A stretch of DNA of 64,000 nt from Hyphomonadaceae bacterium (GCA_022844345.1 JALHLU010000001.1:62001-126000); one strand, 5' to 3'. Counted from the stretch's first letter, positions 9,092 through 18,797 are shown. The notes: generated by a model not told the origin, from the sequence alone. Translations and numbers: made by a program.

Positions 9092-10441
9092 ATGTCGCGC
9101 GAGATCGTCCGCCCATCTGGCGAAGTGATTGGCCGCCCAAAACGCGGCGGCCTCTACATGTGGGCCCTCGCCATCGTGGTCGGGGCGCTCGTTGCGTTGC
9201 TCGTCGCGCTCTTCGGCGTGCTGGTCACATACGCGCAGTTCCTGGCCTATGGCGCGGCGTCCGGCCGGCTCTCGTCCCGCCTGCTCGACCTGCCATGGTG
9301 GAGCCTTCTGATCGGCCCCATCGTCGGCGGCGCGATCATTTCAGTTCTGTTACGGGCCGGCATCTCAATCGGGTGGGGGCCTGCGCCGCGCCCCTTCGGC
9401 CTGCAGGACGTGCTCCAGCATCGCCGCTTGCGTGGGTCGATCCGATCGACGACCCTGTCGCTGCGTGACAGTTTTCTATCGGTTCTCGTGTCGATCGTCT
9501 CACTCGGCTGGGGCGGCAGCGCGGGACGCGAAGAACCCGCCGCGCACATGGGCGCCAGTCTCGCGGTGCTGCACGGCCGCCTTCTCGGACTGGACCTTGC
9601 CTCGCGCCGCATGCTGATCGCGATGGGCGTAGCCGCCGCCATATCCGCCTCGCTGCACGCGCCTATCGCAGGGGTACTACTCGCGAGCGAGCTGATCCTG
9701 CGCCGCGTGCGATTGACCGCGCTGGGCCCCGTTATCGTCGCCTCGGTCAGCGGCTGGCTGGCGGCGACCTGGCTGACGGGGTCGCGCCCGCTGATCGCAC
9801 TGCCGGATCCCGGCGAGATCACACACCTTGCCCACGCTGCTGCACTCACCGCGCTGCCCCTCCTCGTGTTGATCGGCTGGATCGCCGCGATGATCTGGGC
9901 GCGCGCACCCATCCTCGCTGGTGCAGCCGCCGGGCGCATCGGCCTGCCGCTTTGGTTGATGCCAGTGGTGGGCGGCGCGCTGCTGGGCGTCATCGCGCTT
10001 GGCTTCCCTCAGGTGCTGGGCGTGGGGTTTGAACCGCTCGCCGCCGCCGTCGCCGGAAACTACGGCGCCGAGCTGATGCCCGTCCTTCTGGTCGCCAAGA
10101 TCGCCGCGGCTGGCGTCACCATGTCGTTCCGCTGGGGCGGCGGGCCGATCGCACCAGCGCTCTTCATCGGCGCGATGGCGGGCTCGACGCTTGCGGTCGT
10201 GGCCGGCCTGCTGTTCGGCATTCCGGCGCCACAGGCCTATCTCGGCGTCCTCGGCATGGCCGTATGTGTGGCCGTCCTGCTCGATGCGCCATTCGCCGCC
10301 GCCGTCCTAGCCTTCGAGCTTTCCGGCTCGCCCGAAATCGGCGGAGCAAGCCTCCTCGCCTGTTACCTCGCGTGCATGGCGGTGCGCCGCGTTGCACCGA
10401 TGCCGTCAGAGGAAACCGGACAAACCCTCCGCTGGCGCTGA
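9092..10441 (+). CDS. ClC family chloride channel/antiporter-like protein
   Basis: Integral membrane protein of 449 residues with roughly ten or more hydrophobic segments. The ClC filter motifs are present but altered. The GKEGP motif is GREEPAAHMG (about residues 145-154), which keeps the gating Glu but has Glu for the second Gly. The GxFxP motif is GGGPIAPALFIGA. The GSGIP motif is not clear; the region reads GWGPAPRPFGLQDVL. The helix APIAGVLLASELIL aligns with the E. coli segment that ends in a Glu pair, and the position of the proton glutamate (E203) appears to be Leu. That could mean channel rather than H+/Cl- exchange, which is inference. The ATG at 9092 is preferred over the GTG at 9083. 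Confidence 0.88.
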   Translation: MSREIVRPSGEVIGRPKRGGLYMWALAIVVGALVALLVALFGVLVTYAQFLAYGAASGRLSSRLLDLPWWSLLIGPIVGGAIISVLLRAGISIGWGPAPRPFGLQDVLQHRRLRGSIRSTTLSLRDSFLSVLVSIVSLGWGGSAGREEPAAHMGASLAVLHGRLLGLDLASRRMLIAMGVAAAISASLHAPIAGVLLASELILRRVRLTALGPVIVASVSGWLAATWLTGSRPLIALPDPGEITHLAHAAALTALPLLVLIGWIAAMIWARAPILAGAAAGRIGLPLWLMPVVGGALLGVIALGFPQVLGVGFEPLAAAVAGNYGAELMPVLLVAKIAAAGVTMSFRWGGGPIAPALFIGAMAGSTLAVVAGLLFGIPAPQAYLGVLGMAVCVAVLLDAPFAAAVLAFELSGSPEIGGASLLACYLACMAVRRVAPMPSEETGQTLRWR

Positions 10442-10511
10442 CTTGCCGAACCGGCCGCGGCGCTGCATCGTCCGCGCCGCGATCTTCGCATGACGGCCAG
10501 AGGGCGGGACA

Positions 10512-12824
10512 GTGACAGGCAACGGCGCTTCGGCTCCCATTTCCCCGCCGCAGGAAGACATCACCGCCTCGCCGCTGCATCCGGGCGGGCTCGGCTGGGT
10601 GCTTGGCGTGTTCATCGTCCTGTTCGTCGCCTTCTTTCTGCGCGCCTCGCCGCTCGCTCTCGACCCTCCGCGCGAGACCAATGCGCCCGACCAGTTCAAC
10701 GTCACGCGCGCGATCGACCGGCTGGGCAAGGTGCTCGACGGCACGCCGCATCCCGTCGATTCCACCGCCCTCGACGAAACCCGCACGCGTCTCCTGCGCG
10801 AGATCAGCGCGCTCGGCTATACGCCGGAAATCCGGGTCCACAACATCTGCCAGCCGTTGAGCCAGGGCGGCATTCGCTGCGCCTACGTGCAGAACGTCTT
10901 CTTCCGCGCTGGCCCCAGCGATGGCCCCGCGCTCGTCCTCGCCGCGCACTATGACAGTGTGGACGCCAGCCCCGGTTTTGGCGACGATGGCATCGGCCTC
11001 GCCGTCTGGCTCGAAGTCGCACACCTGCTGAAGGCGGCCCCGCCGCAGAAACCGGTCGTGTTCCTGTTCACCGACGGCGAGGAAACCGGCCTGCTCGGCG
11101 CCCAGGCCTTCGTCGACAACCGTGACGCCTATGGCTTCGATGTCGGCCGCATCATCAATCTCGAGGCGCGCGGCGTGCGCGGCCCGGCGATGATGTTCGA
11201 GACCGGCCATCCCAATGCTGCTCTCGTCACCGACTGGTCGAAGAGCGGCGCGCGTCCCTTCTCCAACTCCATGATGACAGCGGTCTACGAACTTCTGCCC
11301 AACTCCACGGACCTCACAGTCTTGCTTGGTGCGGGCCTCAACGGCGTCAACATCGCCATCTCCGATGGTCTCGATTTCTATCACACAACCCGCGACAATC
11401 TCGCCATGCTCGATCGCGCCAGCGTCCAGCACATGGGCGACCAGGCGCTCGGCGCCACTCGGGCCTACCTGGCGGCGGACTGGAGCGCCGACGCCTCGGC
11501 TGGAGAAATCGTCTACTCCGACATTGCCTCGCGCCTGTTTGTCTCGCTGCCACAGGTGTTCGCGCTTGTGCTGCTCGGTCTCTGCTTCGGCGTCTCCGCC
11601 ATGTTACTCATCCGCCCCTCCCGCGACAGCGGCTGGCGCAAGCTCGACTGGCGCGTGATTGCCCTGCCGCCTGCGCTGCTCATCGGCGCAGGCCTTACCG
11701 CCTTCGCCCTGCAGCAAGCGATCGGCCTCGTGCGGCCCGAGCCCGCATTCTGGACTGCCAGCCCCCAGGCGCTGAACATGGCGATCTTCGCCGCGACGCT
11801 TCTGGTCAGCGCGGCTCTGATGGTCTTCCTCGCACCTCGATCAGAACCGGGGTCGCTTTTCGCCGCTGGCTGGTTCTGGTTTCTTGTCCTTGGCATGGGT
11901 CTCAGCTTCGTCTTGCCCGGCTTTGCGATGATCTTCCTTATCCCCGGCGTCGTGTTCGTGATGGCGGGCGCCGCCGCCTGGCTCTTCCCGCGCTATCAAC
12001 TCGTGGCCTACGGCGTCGCCAGCGCCTTCCTCGCGCTGATCTTCTTTCCGCTGATCCACCTGCTCGATGTCACCATGGGTCTTGGCATGGCAGCGATGTT
12101 CGGCGTCGTCGAGGCGATGGTGCTCGCCCCCATGCTTGCCCTGGTTGGCTCACTGGCGGCGCATCGCAAGCCAATCCTCCTGGCGCTTGGCGGCGTGCTC
12201 GGCGGGGCCGTGATCGTCACTGTGATCGTACCCGCCTACAGCGTCGATCGTCCGCTCGCTCTCAACTTCACCGCGCACTACGACATCGACGAGAAATCAG
12301 CCGCCCTGTTCGCCGGCGCCCGCGCTGGCGCGCTTCCCACCGCAATCCGCGACCAGTTTGCCGTCGGGGCGTTGAAGTCCCCGCCCGGAGCGGCGCCCAA
12401 CCTGCCGTCTCGCGAACTCGCGTTCGGAGACAGGATGCCCGCATCCGCGACCATACTCCGCGACAGCACCAGCGCTGAAGGCCAGCGCACGCTGGGCGTC
12501 CAGCTTTCCGGGCCCGGCGCTCGCAGTCTTCGCCTGCGGCTTCCCGCGTCGGCGCGCCCGCTAAGCATTGCCTATGACGGCCGCGCCTATGCAACGCGGG
12601 CAACTGCCAGCGGCGAGTATGTGATCGACATCACAGGCGCATCGGCTGACCGCGCGGTGATCGAGATCACGCTCGGCTCAAGCGAGAAGGCCGAATGGCT
12701 CGTACAGGGCATCTGGCCCGGCCTGCCCCCTGATGCAGAACCAACGGCAAGCGTGCGTCCGGACACGACCGTGCGCATCCAGATGGGCGACGTCACTATC
12801 ACGACGAAGAAGCAGGTGTTCTAG
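10512..12824 (+). CDS. Membrane-anchored M28 family aminopeptidase
   Basis: Protein of 770 residues starting at GTG just after GGGCGGGACA. One membrane segment (LGWVLGVFIVLFVAFFL) precedes an M28 zinc-peptidase domain. Metal and catalytic residues are visible in LAAHYDSV (His), FGDDGIG (Asp), TDGEETG (Glu pair), INLEARG and DFYHTTRDN (late His). After residue 340 come about eight membrane segments and then a soluble C-terminal domain. This order matches the vacuolar/ER-type M28 proteases and their bacterial homologues. The peptidase domain presumably faces the periplasm. It starts 70 bases after the ClC gene, so the two may be co-transcribed. Confidence 0.88.
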   Translation: MTGNGASAPISPPQEDITASPLHPGGLGWVLGVFIVLFVAFFLRASPLALDPPRETNAPDQFNVTRAIDRLGKVLDGTPHPVDSTALDETRTRLLREISALGYTPEIRVHNICQPLSQGGIRCAYVQNVFFRAGPSDGPALVLAAHYDSVDASPGFGDDGIGLAVWLEVAHLLKAAPPQKPVVFLFTDGEETGLLGAQAFVDNRDAYGFDVGRIINLEARGVRGPAMMFETGHPNAALVTDWSKSGARPFSNSMMTAVYELLPNSTDLTVLLGAGLNGVNIAISDGLDFYHTTRDNLAMLDRASVQHMGDQALGATRAYLAADWSADASAGEIVYSDIASRLFVSLPQVFALVLLGLCFGVSAMLLIRPSRDSGWRKLDWRVIALPPALLIGAGLTAFALQQAIGLVRPEPAFWTASPQALNMAIFAATLLVSAALMVFLAPRSEPGSLFAAGWFWFLVLGMGLSFVLPGFAMIFLIPGVVFVMAGAAAWLFPRYQLVAYGVASAFLALIFFPLIHLLDVTMGLGMAAMFGVVEAMVLAPMLALVGSLAAHRKPILLALGGVLGGAVIVTVIVPAYSVDRPLALNFTAHYDIDEKSAALFAGARAGALPTAIRDQFAVGALKSPPGAAPNLPSRELAFGDRMPASATILRDSTSAEGQRTLGVQLSGPGARSLRLRLPASARPLSIAYDGRAYATRATASGEYVIDITGASADRAVIEITLGSSEKAEWLVQGIWPGLPPDAEPTASVRPDTTVRIQMGDVTITTKKQVF

Positions 12825-12825
12825 C

Positions 12826-13230
12826 TCAGACCCGCCCCATCACACGCGTAACATGCAGCGTGTCGGCGTACTGCTGGAACTGCGTGACCTTGCCGTCCTT
12901 GACGCGCCATACGTGAACGGCTTGCGGATTCATCGCCTTGCCCGTCGCCTTGCACGTTCCGCCATAGCGGCCCAGCATCACCACCGTATCGCCTGCATCG
13001 AGGATTTCCTCGGGCAGAACGCCAAACCCGTCGAAGTCCCCCAGGATACGTCCGAACACGCCCTCAAGCACGGCCTGCGGGCCGCTATAGGGATTGCGGT
13101 CGGCATAGGGAAAGTTCTCCGCTTCGTTCCACACAATGTCCGGCGCCATGGCGCCAAGCACAGCCGGAACGTCCCCCCGCCCGAAAGCCTCGTAGATACC
13201 CTTGATGAGGGCCACGTTTTCCTTCGACAT
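12826..13230 (-). CDS. SnoaL-like/NTF2-fold protein
   Basis: Protein of 134 residues with the pattern of the SnoaL-like NTF2 superfamily: IKGIYEAFGRGDVPAVLGAMAPDIVW at the start, a central VFGRILGDFDGF and a terminal VWRVKDGKVTQFQQYAD. These cone-shaped domains serve as small hydrolases, isomerases or ligand-binding modules, and the exact role cannot be read from sequence. The start is the ATG at 13230 (MSKENVAL); the longer ORF begins with TTG. It converges on the M28 peptidase with a single base between stops. Confidence 0.8.
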   Translation of the reverse strand: MSKENVALIKGIYEAFGRGDVPAVLGAMAPDIVWNEAENFPYADRNPYSGPQAVLEGVFGRILGDFDGFGVLPEEILDAGDTVVMLGRYGGTCKATGKAMNPQAVHVWRVKDGKVTQFQQYADTLHVTRVMGRV

Positions 13231-13390
13231 TGCGTTTCGTCCTCCCTGAAGCCGCAACGACTAACACGTTCCGGCCTCAGGCTGATAGCGTCCCTAACCA
13301 CTCGCTAACCATTGCCGCGCGACACGTGATACACGCGACGTCTGAGACCGGCTTCGCGCCAGACTGATCCGAAAAGCTGCGAGAAAGAAC

Positions 13391-15739
13391 ATGTCCGCCA
13401 AAGACCCCCTGATCGTCGCCGAAATCGCACGTGTGATCGCGAAGGAGCTCGGGGTCGGGGAAGGACAGGTCGCAGCAACGATCCAGCTGATCGAGGAAGG
13501 CGCCTCCATCCCCTTCATCGCGCGCTACCGCAAGGAGCGCACCGGCGGCCTCGACGACACGCAGCTGCGCACGCTGGCCGAACGCTTCGAATATCTCACC
13601 ATCCTGAACGATCGCCGCGAAGTCGTCCTCCGCTCGATCCGCGAGCAGGGCAAGCTGACGCCGGAGCTGGAAAAGCAGATCCGCGCCGCGCAGACCAAAG
13701 TCGAACTCGAAGACCTCTATGCGCCCTATCGCCCCAAGCGCCGCACCAAGGCCTCCATCGCCCGCGAAGCCGGCCTCGAGCCGCTGGCCGAACGCCTCCT
13801 TGCAAATCCGGGCCTCGACCCTGTCGCCGAGGCGCTCGCATACATCGCGTCAGACAAGGGCGTCGAGAATGCAGACGCAGCGCTCGAAGGCGCGCGCAGC
13901 ATCCTGATCGAGCGCATGGCCGAAACGCCCGCCGTCGTCGGCCAGATCCGCGAGAAGGTGTGGAGCGGCGGCCAGCTTGGCTCGGCCATCGTCAAGGGCA
14001 AGGAAGCCGAAGGCGCGAAATTCGCCGACTATTTCGAATTCTCCGAGAACATCTCCAACATGCCGTCCCACCGCGCACTCGCCATGCTGCGCGGCCAGAA
14101 GGAAGGCGTCCTCAAGATCGACCTCGACCTGCCCCACGACGAGAAACAGCGCCATCCGGCCGTCAACACCATCATGGCGGCCTTCAATATCCAGGACCGC
14201 AATCGCCCGGCCGACAAGTGGCTCGCCGAAACCGCGCGCCAGGCCTGGAAGCAGCGCCTCGCCCCGTCCTCGCATTCCGATCTCGTTGAACGCTTGAAAG
14301 AGCGCTCGGACGCCGAAGCCATCCGCGTCTTCTCCCGCAACATGAAAGACCTGCTGCTCGCCGCGCCCGCAGGCCCCAAAGTCGTCATGGGCGTCGATCC
14401 AGGCATCCGCACAGGCTGCAAGGTTGCCGTCGTGGACGGTACCGGCAAGGTGCTCGAGACTGCCACCATCTATCCGCACGAGCCGCGCAAGGACTGGAAC
14501 GGTTCGCTCGCGACGCTTGCCGTCCTCGCCAAGAAACACGGCGTCCAGCTTGTCTCCGTCGGCAACGGCACAGCCAGCCGCGAAACCGACAAGCTGGTCG
14601 CCGAACTTTCCGCCAAGATGCCTGACCTCAACCTGACGCGCGTCACTGTTTCCGAAGCCGGCGCGTCGGTCTATTCGGCCTCCGAACTCGCCGCGAAGGA
14701 ATTCCCCGATCTCGACGTCAGCCTGCGCGGCGCCGTCTCCATCGCGCGCCGCCTGCAGGACCCGCTGGCCGAACTCGTGAAGATCGACCCCAAGGCCATC
14801 GGCGTCGGCCAGTACCAGCACGACGTTGACCAGAACGCCCTCGCCCGCTCGCTCGATGGCGTGGTGGAAGATTGCGTCAACGCCGTCGGCGTCGATGTGA
14901 ACACCGCCTCGGCCGCCCTGCTCGCGCGCGTCTCCGGCCTGAACAGCGCGGTCGCCGCCAACATCGTCAGCTATCGCGACGAACACGGCCGCTTCGAGGC
15001 GCGGACTCAGCTCAAGAAAGTCCCGCGCATGGGACCGAAAGCGTTCGAACAGGCCGCCGGCTTCCTGCGCATCATGGACGGCAAGCACCCGCTCGACGCC
15101 TCCGCCGTCCACCCGGAAGCCTATCCGGTGGCCGAACGCATCGCCGAGAAATCCGGCCGCCCGCTGAAATCGCTGATCGGCGACAAGGCCTTCCTCGCCA
15201 TGCTGAAGCCCGAAGCCTTCGCCAACGAACAGTTCGGCGTGCCCACCGTCACCGACATTCTCGCCGAGCTGATCAAACCGGGCCGTGACCCGCGCCCGGA
15301 GTTCAAGACCGCAACCTTCGCCGACGGCGTCGAGAAACTGTCCGACCTGAGAGTCGGCATGAAACTCGAAGGCACGGTCACCAACGTCACCGCCTTCGGC
15401 GCCTTTGTCGATATCGGCGTCCACCAGGACGGCCTCGTCCACATCTCGGAACTCGCCGACAGCTTCGTGAAAGACCCCAGCGACGTCGTGAAGGCCGGTC
15501 AGATGGTCACCGTCCGCGTCAAGGAAGTCGACATCGACCGCAAGCGCATCGCCCTGTCGATGAAACGCGAAGTCCCCGGAACACAAGGCGCCCACGGCGC
15601 GCCGCCGTCTTCCTCGCAAGGCAAGCCAGCCCAGGGCAAGCAGGCCAAGCCCGGCCCGCAGAACTACTCGGCGGGCCCGGCCAAATCAGATGAGTCGAGC
15701 AACCCGTTCGCCGCGCTGAAGAACCTCAAGCTGAACTAG
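13391..15739 (+). CDS. tex: Tex family S1 RNA-binding transcription accessory protein
   Basis: Protein of 782 residues, the normal Tex length. Domains in order: helical Tex N-terminal region (EGASIPFIARYRKERTGGLDD is characteristic), a YqgF/RNase H-like domain (VVMGVDPGIRTGCKVAVVDG), helix-hairpin-helix motifs (ASAALLARVSGLNSAVAANI) and a C-terminal S1 domain (GTVTNVTAFGAFVDIGVHQD). A short Gln/Lys/Pro-rich tail follows. Tex binds nucleic acid and acts with RNA polymerase in transcription and stress responses. The long ORF on the opposite strand here is a composition artefact. Confidence 0.96.
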   Translation: MSAKDPLIVAEIARVIAKELGVGEGQVAATIQLIEEGASIPFIARYRKERTGGLDDTQLRTLAERFEYLTILNDRREVVLRSIREQGKLTPELEKQIRAAQTKVELEDLYAPYRPKRRTKASIAREAGLEPLAERLLANPGLDPVAEALAYIASDKGVENADAALEGARSILIERMAETPAVVGQIREKVWSGGQLGSAIVKGKEAEGAKFADYFEFSENISNMPSHRALAMLRGQKEGVLKIDLDLPHDEKQRHPAVNTIMAAFNIQDRNRPADKWLAETARQAWKQRLAPSSHSDLVERLKERSDAEAIRVFSRNMKDLLLAAPAGPKVVMGVDPGIRTGCKVAVVDGTGKVLETATIYPHEPRKDWNGSLATLAVLAKKHGVQLVSVGNGTASRETDKLVAELSAKMPDLNLTRVTVSEAGASVYSASELAAKEFPDLDVSLRGAVSIARRLQDPLAELVKIDPKAIGVGQYQHDVDQNALARSLDGVVEDCVNAVGVDVNTASAALLARVSGLNSAVAANIVSYRDEHGRFEARTQLKKVPRMGPKAFEQAAGFLRIMDGKHPLDASAVHPEAYPVAERIAEKSGRPLKSLIGDKAFLAMLKPEAFANEQFGVPTVTDILAELIKPGRDPRPEFKTATFADGVEKLSDLRVGMKLEGTVTNVTAFGAFVDIGVHQDGLVHISELADSFVKDPSDVVKAGQMVTVRVKEVDIDRKRIALSMKREVPGTQGAHGAPPSSSQGKPAQGKQAKPGPQNYSAGPAKSDESSNPFAALKNLKLN

Positions 15740-15813
15740 CCCGGCAACCGTCGATTCCTTGACGTCCGCGCGTCCATTGGCAATCCTTCTCGTGCTTGCG
15801 AGGAAAATGCTGG

Positions 15814-16725
15814 ATGGGTTGGCGGATACGAACTTGCCTTGCGACAGCGCTCATTGCGCTCGCCGCGCCGGCTCACGCACAGGAACCCGGCCTGCCCATA
15901 TGGGTCGTGAAGGACGCGGACTCCACGATCTATATCACCGGCACCATCCACCGCCTTCGCGAGGGCATGGACTGGCGCAGCGCGAAGCTGGACGCGGCGC
16001 TGGATGAATCCGGCGAACTCTGGCTCGAGCTGGCCGAAATCGCCGCGCCGGGCGGATTGATGGAAGCCGTGCATCCGGTGCTTGAACGCTTTGCCGCCCA
16101 TGACGGCACGCCGCTGTCGCAAATGCTGACCGGGGACGAGAATGCGGCCCTGCACGCGGCTCTCGTAAAGGTCGGCGCGCCCCAACGCGTGTTCGACAAT
16201 CTCGACCGGATGGAGCCTTGGTACGCAACCTATGCGCTGGGTCTCTCGCAACTCATGGGCGGATCGTACGACGAGAAAAACGGCATCGACGATGCACTTG
16301 CCCGCCTTGCCATCGAGAAGGGCATCCCGGTTCGCGGCATGGAAAGCATCGAGGACCAGATCGCGCTGATGACCGGCGGAAGTATTTCCGATCAGCTGGA
16401 AGAATTGCGGATCGTGCTGAAGGCCCCGCCGGGCCTCGGCCAGGCGATGGAGCGCGTCAGCGACCTTGCCTATGGCAGCTGGATAAAGGGCGAGATCCAC
16501 ATGGTCGAGGCGTTGGTCGCGATGATGGGCATCAGCGCGGGCGCCACCGGCGGCAGCACGGACGCATTGCTTTACGATCGCAACGCGAACTGGGCCGATG
16601 TGGTCGAGGAACTCCTCGACGGCTCCGGCGTCTCCTTCATCGGCGTCGGCGCCGCCCACCTCGTCGGGCAAGACAGCCTGCAGGTCCTGCTCGAACAGCG
16701 CGGCGTAAAGTCGAAGCGGTACTAG
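15814..16725 (+). CDS. Secreted TraB/GumN family protein
   Basis: Protein of 303 residues with a signal peptide (MGWRIRTCLATALIALAAPAHAQ). The first conserved block, YITGTIHRLREGMDWRS, and the last, VSFIGVGAAHLVGQDSLQVLL, are the GTxH and GxxH motifs of the TraB/PrgY/GumN fold. Members have been proposed to be metal-dependent proteases that act on peptides, with the two histidines and nearby acidic residues as ligands. GAGGA about ten bases upstream supports the ATG at 15814 over the TTG at 15796. Confidence 0.88.
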   Translation: MGWRIRTCLATALIALAAPAHAQEPGLPIWVVKDADSTIYITGTIHRLREGMDWRSAKLDAALDESGELWLELAEIAAPGGLMEAVHPVLERFAAHDGTPLSQMLTGDENAALHAALVKVGAPQRVFDNLDRMEPWYATYALGLSQLMGGSYDEKNGIDDALARLAIEKGIPVRGMESIEDQIALMTGGSISDQLEELRIVLKAPPGLGQAMERVSDLAYGSWIKGEIHMVEALVAMMGISAGATGGSTDALLYDRNANWADVVEELLDGSGVSFIGVGAAHLVGQDSLQVLLEQRGVKSKRY

Positions 16726-16747
16726 AGTCAGCCCTGCAAGGCGTGCT

Positions 16748-17056
16748 TCAGTGCCGCTGGATGAAACCGTCCACCTTGCGCCAGGCTGGCACATCCATCG
16801 GCTCGCCATGCGCCACGCGCACCGAGTGGATCACCGCCTCGATCTCGCGCCGCCAGAAGTCGAGAAACTGGTTGAGCCGCGGAAACTTCGGCGCCTCGTC
16901 CAGCGTCTGCCACATGAAGGTCTGCAGCAACTTCGGATGATCCGGCATGTAGTAGAGCACTTCGGCCGTCAGCAATCGCGCGCCCTTCAACCTGCGCTCG
17001 AATTCGCTTCGATCATCGTGCTGCACGATCAGCTTGCCACACAGCTTGTCGCTCAT
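16748..17056 (-). CDS. usg: Usg family protein
   Basis: Small protein of 102 residues matching the usg family first noted near trpF in Caulobacter: LLTAEVLYYMPDHPKLLQTF, then PRLNQFLDFWRREIEAVIHSV. The family is typical of alphaproteobacteria and its function is not established. No trp gene is nearby, so it is separated from its classical context. The ATG at 17056 fits the usual start; the longer ORF needs a GTG. It converges on the TraB/GumN gene. Confidence 0.8.
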   Translation of the reverse strand: MSDKLCGKLIVQHDDRSEFERRLKGARLLTAEVLYYMPDHPKLLQTFMWQTLDEAPKFPRLNQFLDFWRREIEAVIHSVRVAHGEPMDVPAWRKVDGFIQRH

Positions 17057-17192
17057 GACCCAATCAGACTCCTCTGCAACCACAGTTCGAAGCCTGCGGC
17101 CTGGAATGTGAACGTCAATGAAACGCACGCAGCCCGTGTGCAGATTGGCATTCCGCCATCCCGACTGCTGCCAGACCGGTCAGACGTGATGA

Positions 17193-17522
17193 TCACGCCG
17201 GCAGGCTGGCCTTGATGCGCTCCGCCTGTGCGATCCACACGCGAGCTGCGGTCTTGCGTCCGGCCTTCGCCTGCATCTCGGCAAGACTGCGCGCCGCCTC
17301 ATAGGCCACGGCATGCTCGCCCGTGCGCAGCGACGCCGCCATGCGCAGCCGCAGCCTGGCCTGCACGACGCCCGCCGGAACCGCAGCCGGCGCCGCCGCC
17401 GTCACGGCCGCCTTCGCCGCTGGCTTCTCCTTCGCCGCCTGCTTCTCAGCGACGACCGGCTTCGCCGGCGCCTCCGCCTTTGCCTTCTTCTTTCCACCGA
17501 ACAGAAAAGAGAACAGCCCCAT
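17193..17522 (-). CDS. Alanine/lysine-rich hypothetical protein
   Basis: Protein of 109 residues. The N-terminus MGLFSFLFGGKKKAK is a short hydrophobic stretch followed by lysines. A low-complexity Ala/Lys/Pro linker spans about residues 15-50, and the C-terminal helical domain (LRMAASLRTGEHAVAYEAARSLAEMQAKAGRKTAARVW) resembles one helical-repeat unit. The ATG at 17522 is preferred because the upstream extension is not coding-like. I know no family; a scaffold or membrane-associated role is possible but unsupported. Confidence 0.6.
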   Translation of the reverse strand: MGLFSFLFGGKKKAKAEAPAKPVVAEKQAAKEKPAAKAAVTAAAPAAVPAGVVQARLRLRMAASLRTGEHAVAYEAARSLAEMQAKAGRKTAARVWIAQAERIKASLPA

Positions 17523-17744
17523 CGTCAGTCCCGTCCTTGAGCCCTGGCCCATCTTTGAGCGCTCGCGAAACTACCAACGACCGTCGCTTGTGCACCCCCA
17601 GCGCATTAAACATGCAGTGGAAAACTCCCCGGCGCCCGGTTTCTGGCCGTGCGGCGCCTACTTGCCGGTCATCCGGCGTCTTGACCCAGATCACGCCTGC
17701 GGCAGGCTGTTCGTGCCGGTGTAAAGGCTTGGAGAGGATCCGTC

Positions 17745-18095
17745 ATGATTGCAGGTCTGCGCCGGTCCACGGTTTGCCTTACGCTACTCGCTCTTGGCCT
17801 CTCGGCCTGCGCGACGCCCGAACCTGCGCCGTCCGCAGACCCGGGAGTTGCGCGTGGCCAGACCCTCGCGCGCCAGTATTGCGCCGCCTGTCACGCCATC
17901 AGCACGGCAGATCGCAGCCGCATCTCAGACGCCATTCCCTTCCGCGACCTGTCGCAGCTCTACCCTGTCGCCGATCTCGCCGAGTCGCTGGTCGAGGGCC
18001 TGATGACCGGCCATCCCGACATGCCGGAATTCCGCTTCTCGACCCAGGCGGCGAACGACCTGATCAGCTTCATGGAAAGCATCCAGGCGAACTGA
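17745..18095 (+). CDS. Small c-type cytochrome lipoprotein
   Basis: Protein of 116 residues. The signal ends in a lipobox, LGLSAC at about residue 22, so the mature protein should be lipid-anchored. CAACH is the haem c attachment site and the Met of HPDMPEF is the likely axial ligand, giving a class I monohaem cytochrome. It probably carries electrons in the periplasm, partner unknown. GGAGAGG upstream provides the ribosome site. Its stop codon abuts that of the convergent esterase with no spacer. Confidence 0.88.
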   Translation: MIAGLRRSTVCLTLLALGLSACATPEPAPSADPGVARGQTLARQYCAACHAISTADRSRISDAIPFRDLSQLYPVADLAESLVEGLMTGHPDMPEFRFSTQAANDLISFMESIQAN

Positions 18096-18797
18096 TCACT
18101 TGCCCAGCTGCTCCACGATGAAATCCTGCGCGCGGGTCAGCCCGGCCGCAGCCGGCCAGTGTGCGGCGCCCGGAAACGTCTCAAGCTTCGAGTCATAGCC
18201 AGCCAGTTTCAGCGCATCCTGGAATTGCGCGATTCGCCCGGGCGACACGGTGGGGTCTCCGTCATTGTAGACGATCAGCACATTCGCCGCAGCGCCCTCT
18301 TCCGCCTTGCAGTCGCCATTGGCGACGATCCCCGCCAGCGACACCACCGCCTTCACATCCGGCGAGACGCATGATCCGCCATCGAAAGCCACCCCGCCGC
18401 CCTGGCTGAACCCCACCACCACAATCTGGTCATGGGGAACACCCAGCCCCTCTGACACCTTTCGCACCGTGTCGGTCGCAAGCTGCTTCGCCTTCGCGCG
18501 TGTATTCTCAGTGTCCTCCCCGCGCAGCACATACCACGACCGGCCGCCGCCAGCTTCCAGCGGACCATCGTTGAAGATGAAGGCCGCATCCGGAAGCCGC
18601 TTCGCCAGCGTGTCCGCCAGCGGCTTCATCGCCGCCCCGCGCTGCGTATAGCCGTGGAACAGGATCACCGCCTGCTTCGGCGCCTTGCCCGAGCGCGGGT
18701 CCATCCCCGCCATGCCGATGTCGGCCACCGTCTGCGCCTGGGCCGCGCCGGCACCGAGCCCGGCGGCAATCCCCGCAATCGCAAGAAGCCTCAGCAT
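18096..18797 (-). CDS. Secreted alpha/beta hydrolase, carboxylesterase/phospholipase family
   Basis: Protein of 233 residues with a signal peptide (MLRLLAIAGIAAGLGAGAAQAQ). The fold markers are VILFHGYTQRG (oxyanion side), the nucleophile elbow GFSQGGG, an acid in YNDGDPTVS and the histidine in FPGAAHWPA. This order is that of the carboxylesterase type 2 (YpfH/acyl-protein thioesterase-like) family. Substrate unknown. The ORF track extends 235 residues further upstream in an arginine-rich shadow; the signal peptide fixes the start at 18797. Confidence 0.88.
   Translation of the reverse strand: MLRLLAIAGIAAGLGAGAAQAQTVADIGMAGMDPRSGKAPKQAVILFHGYTQRGAAMKPLADTLAKRLPDAAFIFNDGPLEAGGGRSWYVLRGEDTENTRAKAKQLATDTVRKVSEGLGVPHDQIVVVGFSQGGGVAFDGGSCVSPDVKAVVSLAGIVANGDCKAEEGAAANVLIVYNDGDPTVSPGRIAQFQDALKLAGYDSKLETFPGAAHWPAAAGLTRAQDFIVEQLGK

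Noticed and set aside
13850-15619. Antisense ORF of 589 residues opposite tex
   Set aside because: It mirrors the codon structure of tex; its product is a Gly/Asp/Val/Phe-rich shadow with no domain. High-GC genes routinely give such frames.
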